From an uncultured Tenacibaculum sp. (lineage in GTDB: Bacteria; Bacteroidota; Bacteroidia; Flavobacteriales; Flavobacteriaceae): 64,000 nt of DNA. The notes below the pieces were generated by a model. That model was not told where the DNA came from, did not search any database, and was given only the letters and a program-made list of their open reading frames with translations. Position numbers and translations under genes: made by a program. Numbering within the stretch: the stretch's first letter is position 1; each line of letters begins with the position of its first letter. The DNA lies in contig CANMJA010000001.1 of assembly GCA_947498055.1 (NCBI GenBank), forward strand, positions 204,533 to 268,532, written 5' to 3'. Below, in pieces: positions 17,830 through 25,699 of this stretch.

Positions 17830-17979
17830 CTAGATGAAGGTGGTTATAACAACTCCAAGTGTAACTAGGGTATAGCTTATAAAAAGTACCCATAATAGCA
17901 CCTTTCGTTGTGGAGCGGTAAGGCTTTTGCATTGCTTTTTTAACCACGCAGTCACTTTTTGTTTATGTAGTAAAATCAT
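17830..17979 (-). CDS. traL: TraL, small membrane protein of the transfer operon
   Basis: A 49-aa ORF found by reading the gap between traK and traM: MILLHKQKVTAWLKKQC..., then LTAPQRKVLLWVLFISYTL and a C-terminal membrane helix. The ATG overlaps the traK stop (ATGA). TraL (DUF3989) occupies exactly this slot in Bacteroidetes elements and has the same basic start, L-T-P/A-x-Q-R motif and single helix. This copy is short, since family members are often 70-100 aa. Confidence 0.7.
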   Translation of the reverse strand: MILLHKQKVTAWLKKQCKSLTAPQRKVLLWVLFISYTLVTLGVVITTFI

Positions 17980-18611
17980 CGTTTTATGGTTTGTAAATCC
18001 GTATTGACTAAGACTCTAAAACCTTCGATGGTAAACCCTTGCGGATTGTTATCGGAGCGAACCGAATTGACCAATTGACAAGAAGTAACCAGACTACGCT
18101 CCGTTTTATTACTGGCTCTTATGATCCACTGTTTGGCATGTAATACCATTTCATAGGGATAAATATCAAAATTGGTTTGAATGCTATCTACAACGATACG
18201 CTGATGAATATTTCCTGAAATAATACGGTTGTAATACCCTTGTTCAGAAAGGTCTTTGTAATAATCAAAAGCACTTTTATCTGCCATAAACAAAGCTCTT
18301 TTGATATTGGATTCAATAGCTTTATTATCGGGTGCAAGTGTAAAAAAGAGCTCATGAAACCTTCGAACATGTTCTCTAGCTTCCACGGGTTTATTTAAGG
18401 AAGCATCTTGCGATAATGCTACCATTAAAGATTTTCCCTTATCTAATACATAGATTTTTTGACGTTGTGCTTCTGCAAATTGATACGAACTAAATATGGA
18501 ATACCCTACAATTAACGTGCATAATACAATGAATAGAATACTCAATAAACGGATTTTTTTAAAGCTACTTTCTATGGTAGTTAATGTTTTAAATTCTATA
18601 TTATTTTTCAT
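17976..18611 (-). CDS. traK: TraK, conjugative transfer protein (VirB8-like)
   Basis: A 211-aa protein with a single membrane helix near residues 21-42 and a periplasmic domain containing R-x-x-x-F-H-E-L-F-F-T-L-A-P-D near residue 85, a motif typical of Bacteroides TraK. It is probably the VirB8-like scaffold of the inner membrane. The start overlaps the end of traJ by 11 bases and the stop overlaps traL. Confidence 0.93.
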   Translation of the reverse strand: MKNNIEFKTLTTIESSFKKIRLLSILFIVLCTLIVGYSIFSSYQFAEAQRQKIYVLDKGKSLMVALSQDASLNKPVEAREHVRRFHELFFTLAPDNKAIESNIKRALFMADKSAFDYYKDLSEQGYYNRIISGNIHQRIVVDSIQTNFDIYPYEMVLHAKQWIIRASNKTERSLVTSCQLVNSVRSDNNPQGFTIEGFRVLVNTDLQTIKR

Positions 18612-19623
18612 CTTTTTGCCTTCTTTTTAATCTTCCTTTAATATTCCCAGTGGTAGCACCTACTGTTGCTCCTGTCATGTTTCCTGCTTTTCTAGAAGAT
18701 TGATTTATATTTCTATTATAATTACCCATTCCGCCTGCTTGAATAACCCAATTGGCAACTGTTGGAATGGTGAAATAGCCAATAATTCCGATGAGCATAA
18801 AAACAGTATAAATCGTATTAGAACCATCAGGTATGTAGTTGGGATTAGAGAGTGCTTCAATGTCTTTGGTAAGCATTAATACTTGAATTTTACCGAGCAT
18901 TGCTCCAAAGAGGTTAGAGATAGGCAACCAGAAGTACACACTGATATAGCGATTCAACCACTGTGTAAGTGTGGACTGAAAGCCATCCCAAATGGAAAGT
19001 GCAAAAGCAATGGGTCCCAAAATGGAGAGTACAATTAAAAAGAAGGTGCGAATGGTATCTATAATAAGCGTAGCGGCTTGAAAAATGAGTTCCAAAAGGG
19101 AACGAAAAGCATCTCTCATACTTTTTTGTAATTGATACATGCCCTTTTCAATATGCATTCCTGCCATGGTTGCTAAGTCTGAAGGCGACCATCCTAATGC
19201 TTCTAGTTTTTTATCAAACTCTTCATTACTTATTAAATAGGCGGTTTCTGGATTCCTTAATAAAGCTTCTCTTTCTAGCCTATCTTTTTGAGATTGATAA
19301 GATTGCATGTCAAAGGTTTGTGATTCTAAAATACTAGCCGTTCCTGAAACTACAGGACTCAGGACATTGTTAATAGTTCCCAATACAATAGAAGGAAAAA
19401 AGAGAATACATAAACCAATAGCAAAAGGACGTAACATTGGATATACATCAATGGGTTCTGCACGAGCTAAGGATTGCCATACTCTAGCAGAAACATAAAA
19501 CAGTGCGCCTAAACCCGCAATAGCTTTGGCTATTCCTATCATATTGCTACACAAAGGCATCATTTCAGTGTATAACCCTCGTAATACTTGGTGTAGGTTG
19601 TCGAAATCAGCGATTAAAAACAT
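18601..19623 (-). CDS. traJ: TraJ, conjugative transfer membrane protein (VirB6-like)
   Basis: A 340-aa multi-pass membrane protein. It has several helices in the first 100 residues, a soluble loop (about 110-175), further helices from 180 to 290 and a basic C-terminal tail. The conserved GLGALFYVSARVW and LSIWDGFQSTLTQWLNRYISVYFW-type region identifies TraJ. It forms the inner-membrane pore part of the channel. It lies 11 bases downstream of traI. Confidence 0.93.
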   Translation of the reverse strand: MFLIADFDNLHQVLRGLYTEMMPLCSNMIGIAKAIAGLGALFYVSARVWQSLARAEPIDVYPMLRPFAIGLCILFFPSIVLGTINNVLSPVVSGTASILESQTFDMQSYQSQKDRLEREALLRNPETAYLISNEEFDKKLEALGWSPSDLATMAGMHIEKGMYQLQKSMRDAFRSLLELIFQAATLIIDTIRTFFLIVLSILGPIAFALSIWDGFQSTLTQWLNRYISVYFWLPISNLFGAMLGKIQVLMLTKDIEALSNPNYIPDGSNTIYTVFMLIGIIGYFTIPTVANWVIQAGGMGNYNRNINQSSRKAGNMTGATVGATTGNIKGRLKRRQKDEK

Positions 19624-19634
19624 AATTTATAGAT

Positions 19635-20261
19635 TTACCAATTACGTTCGTTCGCTGTTCCATACAAAGCCAATACTCGTTTTGTATTGCCTTTTTCTTT
19701 TGCTCTCAAATAACTAACCCCAATATTTTTTCGAGTGTAGTAATTCACTAAATCCCTATTTGCTTTTACTTCTTTGTAAATGCGGTCTATTAAATCCATA
19801 CGTTCTTTATCATTCATAGATAAAGAAGAAGGATTAATAATTTTTTTGAGTTCTTTGACTAAACCACCACTTTCTTCTAGTAATTTAGAATACCCAAAAG
19901 CAATTGCTGTGAGTTCCTGTGGCGCATAATTTTCATCGGTAATCATTTTCTGAAAATTGTTTACGTATATATCTGAAACCTCTCCCACCATAAGCACTAC
20001 TTGTTGTACTTTTCGGGCATCTTTCACTAGATTGTTAACACGCTTTAATTTGTCATAATACTTTTTTCCTTGCTCATAAATTTTTACGGTTTCCTTAAAA
20101 TTGTTAATCATATTAGTTGCCGTGGTGGATGTATGCACAATTTGTTGTGCTGTATTGGTAATACCTTGTGCTAAGTTAGTGGGGTCTGTAACGACCCATT
20201 GTGCTTGTGTAGTGCTGTGAAAACCGATCACAAACACCATCATATAAATGAATTTTTTCAT
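19635..20261 (-). CDS. traI: TraI, conjugative transfer protein (DUF4141)
   Basis: A 208-aa periplasmic protein with a signal peptide (cleavage after TTQAQ) and a W-V-V-T-D-P-T-N-L-A-Q start of the mature chain, the signature of DUF4141/TraI. The rest is helical. It is probably a VirB5-like component. Confidence 0.92.
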   Translation of the reverse strand: MKKFIYMMVFVIGFHSTTQAQWVVTDPTNLAQGITNTAQQIVHTSTTATNMINNFKETVKIYEQGKKYYDKLKRVNNLVKDARKVQQVVLMVGEVSDIYVNNFQKMITDENYAPQELTAIAFGYSKLLEESGGLVKELKKIINPSSLSMNDKERMDLIDRIYKEVKANRDLVNYYTRKNIGVSYLRAKEKGNTKRVLALYGTANERNW

Positions 20262-20312
20262 TGTTTATCTTTTAAATTAATTAATCTTTATGTCTTTTTT
20301 AAAGCGATTGAA

Positions 20313-22814
20313 TTAAGACCGTTTCCGCTGTTCTGCCAATTGTTTAATGGCAAATTCTATATTTCCTCCTTGCGCTTTGGCAAGTTCTAAAACCTTCATT
20401 TTTTCGGTTTCTTCCGTAGTGTAGGTCAAATATTCTTCAGGACTTACTTCGGTAGCATATACTGCAGATTGCGTACCGCCCAAACCAATCCAAACTTCTT
20501 TGTATAATCGACTTGGATGATTGTTAAGATTGATCGATAAAATTTGTGCTTTCTCCTTCTCGGTAAGTCCTAACATTTCTTGAATGCCATCGAACTTGTT
20601 CATGTACTTACGCTGGTCTAACAATATTTTACAATCCGAATTATTAATAATGGATTCCTTAACAATAGGCGATTGAATAATGTCATCTACCTCTTGAGTA
20701 ACTACAATGGCTTCTCCAAAAAACTTTCGTACTGTTTTGAATAAGTATTTAATGTATTCCGCCATACCTTCTTTGGCAATAGCCTTCCATGCTTCCTCAA
20801 TTAGTATGAGTTTACGAATCCCTGTCAATCTTCGCATTTTGTTAATGAAGACTTCCATAATAATAATGGTGACTATAGGAAATAGAATCTTATGATCTTT
20901 AATGGCATCAATTTCAAATACGATAAATCGTTTACTTAACAAGTCTAATTCCTCTGTTGAATTAAGCAAGTAATCATATTCGCCTCCTTTGTAATAAGGC
21001 TCTAATACATTAAGGAAATTTGCTAAATCAAAATCTTTTTCTCGTACTGATTTTTCCTCTAAAATGGTTTTGTAATCCGATTTTGCAAATTCATAAAACC
21101 CATTAAAAGAAACTTCTGTTATACTATCCTTTTGAATCTTTTTAATAAACAAGTTTACTGCATTGGACAAGGCGACTTCCTCTGAACGTGAAGCAGGTTC
21201 GTCGTCTCGTTTCCACAAGGTCATGATAAGAGTTTTGATACTTTCTCTTTTTTCAATATCAAACACTCCATCATCTGTATAAAAAGGATTAAAAGCAATT
21301 GGATTCTCTTCAGTATAGGTGAAATAAACCCCGTCTTTGCCGCCTGTTTTTTGGCGAACGAGTTCACACAAACCTTGATAACTGTTTCCTGTATCTACGA
21401 GTAATACATGCGTTCCTTGTTCGTAATATTGTCGGATTAAATGATTCGTAAAAAAAGATTTTCCGCTTCCTGATGGTCCTAAAATGAACTTGTTTCGGTT
21501 AGTGATAATTCCTTTTTTCATCGGTAAATCGGAAATATCCAAATGGATGGGTTTTCCCGTCAACCGATCTACCATTTTAATTCCGAAAGGCGATAATGAA
21601 TTGCGGTAATTGGTTTCCTGTGTAAAGAAGCATAACGCAGGGTCTATGAATGTATAAAAGCTTTCTTCAGCAGGAAAGTCACCTGCATTACCTACCATTG
21701 CTGCCCAATAAAGAGTAGCAGTATCTACTGTATTGTGGTGAGGGCGACACTCCATTAATGCCAATTGACTACCTACTTCATTTTTAATTTGTCGTAGTTC
21801 ATTGCGATCATCACTCCATGCCAATACGTTACAATGGCATCGAACGGAGGTTAATCCATTAGAATGTGCTTCATTCAAATAATCCTCAATCCATTCTCTA
21901 TTGATTTGATTACCTCGACTATATTTACCTAGCGACAGCATGTTACGAGCTGACTTTTCAAACTGACGTAAATTTTCATCACTGTTATCAATAAAGATAT
22001 ACTGGTTGTAAATATGGTTGCAATTCAATAAGAGTCCTACAGGTGAAGCAAAGGACAATTGACAATCACTTCTGTCAGTAGATAATCGTTCAAAACGTTT
22101 ATCGGTACTTACTTCGTTTGGTAAATCTTCAGTATCCGATAAGGTGTGCAAGCACAAAATCTTATCACCAACTTTCACCTCATCTACTCCTAAATGAATG
22201 TCTTGAAGTGTAAAGTTATCTTTCTCAGAAGAGAGCGATAAGTATTCCTCTAAAAGTCCTTTTTTAGTATCAGAACCGATGATGTCTGTGTCTGTTAAAC
22301 GTTCTAATACAACAAAACCAGAATCATTAATAATCCGTTCAAATTGATCTACAGATTCTATGAACTTGAGTAAGGTTTCTTGGTCTTGAATTTCCTTTGG
22401 AACTAAATGTTTACGAGTAAGCGTAGAAAAACTACTTTGACGACGCATTCGTTCTTTGGTAGTTTTAGTAATATATACGTAACAGTGATGTGCTAAAAAA
22501 GGACGCTCGTTAAAATGCTTTTCAAAGCTTCGAGACAGAAAGCTTAAATCCTCTTTTTGTAGCTCTGGTTCATAATTCTCTTTTAAATACCAATCTTGCT
22601 TATGTACAATACTATAATCAGGTAATACTTTAATAGCCTTGTGCCAAGCAGCGTGAATGGCTTCATACTCCTTTGCAGTTATAGTAAAAAGTTCGGGCAG
22701 TGTTACTTTAAAAGCGATGGTAATATCTGCATCCTTACTAATAATACAATTGTGTTCTACTGCCCAAATAGGAAATTTATTCCTAAATGAACTACGTTTA
22801 GCTATCGGTCTCAT
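20313..22814 (-). CDS. traG: TraG, VirB4-like conjugation ATPase
   Basis: An 833-aa cytoplasmic ATPase powering the transfer channel. The N-terminal domain (about 1-430) is of TraG-N type. A Walker A motif GPSGSGKS lies near residue 446, and a Walker B region, I-L-I-E-E-A-W, near 673 is followed by V-V-T-Q-E. The first few bases overlap the end of traF. Length matches Bacteroides TraG. It should not be confused with the VirD4-type coupling protein, which is mobC at 35738. Confidence 0.96.
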   Translation of the reverse strand: MRPIAKRSSFRNKFPIWAVEHNCIISKDADITIAFKVTLPELFTITAKEYEAIHAAWHKAIKVLPDYSIVHKQDWYLKENYEPELQKEDLSFLSRSFEKHFNERPFLAHHCYVYITKTTKERMRRQSSFSTLTRKHLVPKEIQDQETLLKFIESVDQFERIINDSGFVVLERLTDTDIIGSDTKKGLLEEYLSLSSEKDNFTLQDIHLGVDEVKVGDKILCLHTLSDTEDLPNEVSTDKRFERLSTDRSDCQLSFASPVGLLLNCNHIYNQYIFIDNSDENLRQFEKSARNMLSLGKYSRGNQINREWIEDYLNEAHSNGLTSVRCHCNVLAWSDDRNELRQIKNEVGSQLALMECRPHHNTVDTATLYWAAMVGNAGDFPAEESFYTFIDPALCFFTQETNYRNSLSPFGIKMVDRLTGKPIHLDISDLPMKKGIITNRNKFILGPSGSGKSFFTNHLIRQYYEQGTHVLLVDTGNSYQGLCELVRQKTGGKDGVYFTYTEENPIAFNPFYTDDGVFDIEKRESIKTLIMTLWKRDDEPASRSEEVALSNAVNLFIKKIQKDSITEVSFNGFYEFAKSDYKTILEEKSVREKDFDLANFLNVLEPYYKGGEYDYLLNSTEELDLLSKRFIVFEIDAIKDHKILFPIVTIIIMEVFINKMRRLTGIRKLILIEEAWKAIAKEGMAEYIKYLFKTVRKFFGEAIVVTQEVDDIIQSPIVKESIINNSDCKILLDQRKYMNKFDGIQEMLGLTEKEKAQILSINLNNHPSRLYKEVWIGLGGTQSAVYATEVSPEEYLTYTTEETEKMKVLELAKAQGGNIEFAIKQLAEQRKRS

Positions 22815-23137
22815 CGGTTTTTATTTTGAAAGTTGATAAGTGATAGCACCGTATAGCGACGACTGATGAATTTGGGATGCTTTTTACGAGCGGAAACCTT
22901 CATTAAACCATGCTCTCCGTATTTATTATTTAAAGCGAAGGTTTTCCATATAAGAATTCCTCCGCTTACGAGTCCTAGTATTAAGCACATATATTGATTA
23001 ATACCAATCATATACAAGATTACTATGGCTATAAAAAGTCCTAATAAGCCACCTGCAAAAATGAAAAGGTATTGGGCTTTTAAGCCTTTAAACTCCACGG
23101 TTCTTCCTATGCCTTTATTGATTTGGAAATCTGCCAT
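22811..23137 (-). CDS. traF: TraF, conjugative transposon protein (DUF4133)
   Basis: A 108-aa protein with the DUF4133 signature: F-Q-I-N-K-G-I-G-R-T-V-E-F-K-G-L-K start and two membrane helices (about 28-50 and 53-68). It corresponds to a VirB3-like inner-membrane component. It sits 3 bases after traE and overlaps traG. Confidence 0.93.
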   Translation of the reverse strand: MADFQINKGIGRTVEFKGLKAQYLFIFAGGLLGLFIAIVILYMIGINQYMCLILGLVSGGILIWKTFALNNKYGEHGLMKVSARKKHPKFISRRYTVLSLINFQNKNR

Positions 23138-23140
23138 GAC

Positions 23141-23446
23141 TTACAGGAAAAACGAACGTAAAATAGTTGCCGAAACAATTAAGAAAATACATGCTCCAAA
23201 CCACGATGCTGCGGTTTTAGAAGTGTCGGGATCGCCTGATGAGAATTTGTTATAGACTTTTACGCCTCCAATTAAACCAACTACTGCACCAATGGCATAA
23301 ATTAGTTTTGTTGCAGGGTCAAAATAGGAGGTAACCATTTGTGTAGCTTGGTTTATTCCGCCTACACCATTTTGAGCGTATGCTCCAATTCCGTATAATA
23401 AAAAAGTAGCTAGGCTAAAGATTATTTTATAAATTTTAGTTTTCAT
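23141..23446 (-). CDS. traE: TraE, conjugative transposon protein (DUF4134)
   Basis: A 101-aa protein with a signal peptide and two membrane helices (about 43-62 and 80-98), including GVGGINQATQMVTSYFDP, the DUF4134 signature. It is pilin-like (VirB2-like) and the first gene of the leftward tra operon. In many Bacteroidetes elements it is followed upstream by traD, but here 7.9 kb of cargo separates the two. Confidence 0.92.
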   Translation of the reverse strand: MKTKIYKIIFSLATFLLYGIGAYAQNGVGGINQATQMVTSYFDPATKLIYAIGAVVGLIGGVKVYNKFSSGDPDTSKTAASWFGACIFLIVSATILRSFFL

Positions 23447-24062
23447 TTTGTGATAATTTTTTAATGAATTAAATAGGATGAAATACCTGATTGGATTCAG
23501 GAAATAGTAATTGGCAGTAAAAAATTATCCGTATTCAAAATGTTGCTGTATAAAACGCTTTTCTTTCATACGTATGTCGTTTTTAAGCTAATTTTTAGCT
23601 TGTTTCATACGAATGTATTTTGAGAATACAGCCTTTTTTAAGAAGGGAGTTTTATGTCTTTAATTGGCTTTAAAGAGAGGGGTTTGGAAGGAGGGTGTGT
23701 GCTTGAAATAATATTTAAAAGAGTTTTAGGAATAGTGAAAAATAGCGATTAGGTTTGGTTAAAGATGATTGCCCGAAATTGGTTTTCTATAAGTGGGTTT
23801 TCAAGTTTATCACGATAAATAAATTTATATATACACCGTTAAAAAAAAGTTTAAAAACTTAAAAGATTTATTAAATTAGCTATTCGCATAAGGGACATAC
23901 AGTTACAATATTGACTATACGTCTCTTATATTAAAATAATTTGAAGAATATTTCAATTAACTATTCTCTTTATGGAATTCCGTAATTATTAATAACAAGA
24001 TTGTAATATTATTAGGACAGACTTTAGTGGTCTATTTAATAAAATACTAATAAAAAACATAA
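23447..24062. promoter_or_regulatory. 615-base control region between the tra operon and the cargo
   Basis: No gene is seen. Two direct repeats, TTTCATACGTATGT (23564-23577) and TTTCATACGAATGT (23603-23616), lie about 120-170 bases upstream of traE, with a small hairpin between them (AAGCT...AGCTT, 23585-23601). They could bind a regulator of the tra operon. The right part must hold the promoter of the three-gene operon that starts at 24063. Confidence 0.4.
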
Positions 24063-25052
24063 ATGGCTACATTAAACGGAGCAATACGCTCATATGGCGC
24101 AACTGTTCGAAGGATAGAACGAGAACAACAAAGAAAAGCTCGTGAATCTGCAAAAAGATTTAAAGAACAGCAAAAACTAGAAGAAATTGAGAACGCTCAG
24201 CAAGCGGTTACTGATTGGAAAGATTATGTTCATACGATACAATCATTACACAAGAATTGTACTGAACAGATAGATTGGAAAGAAATTGAAAATACGGAAA
24301 AACCAATTGAACCAAATTTAGACTCTGAGAATGCAGCTTTAGCAAAAAATAAATTAGATAATTTTAAACCTTCTTTTTTTGATAAACTATTTGGTTCAAC
24401 TCAAAAAAAAATAGACAGGTTAAATGACTTTTTAGAACAATCTAAAATAAAAGATAAGAAGGTATATGATCTAAAGTATAAAGAGTATTTAGATGAATTA
24501 AATAATTGGCAAGAACTTCAAGAGATTAATACAGGGATTAAAAAAAATCAAACAGATTTCTATAAAAGAGCTTTAGAATATTTCAATCCTTTTTCTGATA
24601 TAGGGGAATTAGGAACTCAAATTAGTTTCAATTTTGAAGAAAATCATATTGATATTGATTTACATGTAAATAGTTTAGATGTTATACCTGATTATGAATT
24701 AAAGCAGACATCAACGGGCAAATTATCGAAGAAAAATATGCCTAAAACAAGGTTCAATGAACTTTATCAAGATCACATTTGTAGTGCGTCTATGAGAATT
24801 GCGAGAGAAGTATTTGCCTACATACCTATTGACTACGCTCGAATTAATGCAGTAGCAAAAATTATAAATACAAAAACAGGTCATTTAGAAGATCAACCCA
24901 TTCTGTCAGTAATATTCATGGCAAAAACAATTGACAATCTGAATTTGGAAACAATAGATCCTTCAGATAGTATGCAGAATTTTGTTCATAATATGAATTT
25001 TAGTAAAACAAAAGGGTTTTCTGTAATAGAAAAAGCAGAATTAGATCGATAA
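24063..25052 (+). CDS. Coiled-coil protein of unknown function, first gene of an RNase H / helicase operon
   Basis: A 329-aa soluble protein. The first ~55 residues form a basic coiled coil (RRIEREQQRKARESAKRF). A Pro/Glu linker follows, then a second coiled coil (about 95-165), and a compact C-terminal domain (about 190-325) containing PDYELKQTSTGKLSKK and DHICSASMRIAREVFAYIP. No known family recognised. It is five bases upstream of the RNase HI gene, so the three genes to 27853 are one transcript. It may be the sensor or adaptor of a defence system. Confidence 0.7.
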   Translation: MATLNGAIRSYGATVRRIEREQQRKARESAKRFKEQQKLEEIENAQQAVTDWKDYVHTIQSLHKNCTEQIDWKEIENTEKPIEPNLDSENAALAKNKLDNFKPSFFDKLFGSTQKKIDRLNDFLEQSKIKDKKVYDLKYKEYLDELNNWQELQEINTGIKKNQTDFYKRALEYFNPFSDIGELGTQISFNFEENHIDIDLHVNSLDVIPDYELKQTSTGKLSKKNMPKTRFNELYQDHICSASMRIAREVFAYIPIDYARINAVAKIINTKTGHLEDQPILSVIFMAKTIDNLNLETIDPSDSMQNFVHNMNFSKTKGFSVIEKAELDR

Positions 25053-25057
25053 AGAGA

Positions 25058-25696
25058 ATGGCAAAAAAAAAGAAAAAATATTACGTTGTTTGGGAAGGTT
25101 CTAAAACAGGAGTTTTAGAATCTTGGGATGAATGTAAAAAATCAATTCACGGGTTTAAAGGGGCAAAATACAAATCATTTTCCTCTTTTGATTTAGCTAA
25201 GAAAGCATTTTCTGAAAATTATGAAGAATATAAAGGAAAGGTTATTTTTGAGAGTGAATTACCTAAAGAACAACTTAAACTAATTGGAAAGCCGAAATTA
25301 AATACAGTTTCTGTTGATGCAGCTTGTAGTGGTAATCCAGGGATTGTAGAATACCAATGTGTTGATACAAATACAAAAGAACAGATATTTCACAATGGAC
25401 CATTATTTGAATCAACAAATAATGTTGGAGAATTTCTTGGATTAGTTCATGCTATTGCATTGATGACAAAAAACAAAGATGATCGCCCAATATATACAGA
25501 CAGTAAAACGGCTATTAGTTGGGTAAAAGGAAAAACCTATCGAACGAGTCTTGAGAAAACGGATAAGAATGCTAAGTCATTTGAATTAATGAATAGAGCC
25601 GTTGAATGGTTAAAAGCAAATGAGTTTACGAACCAAATATTAAAATGGGAAACCAAAGCTTGGGGAGAAATTCCAGCTGATTTCGGTAGAAAATAA
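25058..25696 (+). CDS. Ribonuclease HI with N-terminal hybrid-binding domain
   Basis: A 212-aa protein. Residues 6-60 form a viroplasmin-type RNA:DNA hybrid-binding domain (YYVVWEGSKTGVL...W). The C-terminal part is RNase HI, with catalytic acids at V-D-A-A-C-S-G-N-P-G (near 86), G-E-F (near 124), Y-T-D-S (near 147) and A-D-F-G-R-K at the end. It cuts RNA in RNA:DNA hybrids. Housekeeping copies of this family exist in Bacteroidota chromosomes; this one is in a cargo operon, 3 bases before a helicase gene, which suggests a specialised role. Confidence 0.88.
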   Translation: MAKKKKKYYVVWEGSKTGVLESWDECKKSIHGFKGAKYKSFSSFDLAKKAFSENYEEYKGKVIFESELPKEQLKLIGKPKLNTVSVDAACSGNPGIVEYQCVDTNTKEQIFHNGPLFESTNNVGEFLGLVHAIALMTKNKDDRPIYTDSKTAISWVKGKTYRTSLEKTDKNAKSFELMNRAVEWLKANEFTNQILKWETKAWGEIPADFGRK

Positions 25697-25699
25697 TTT

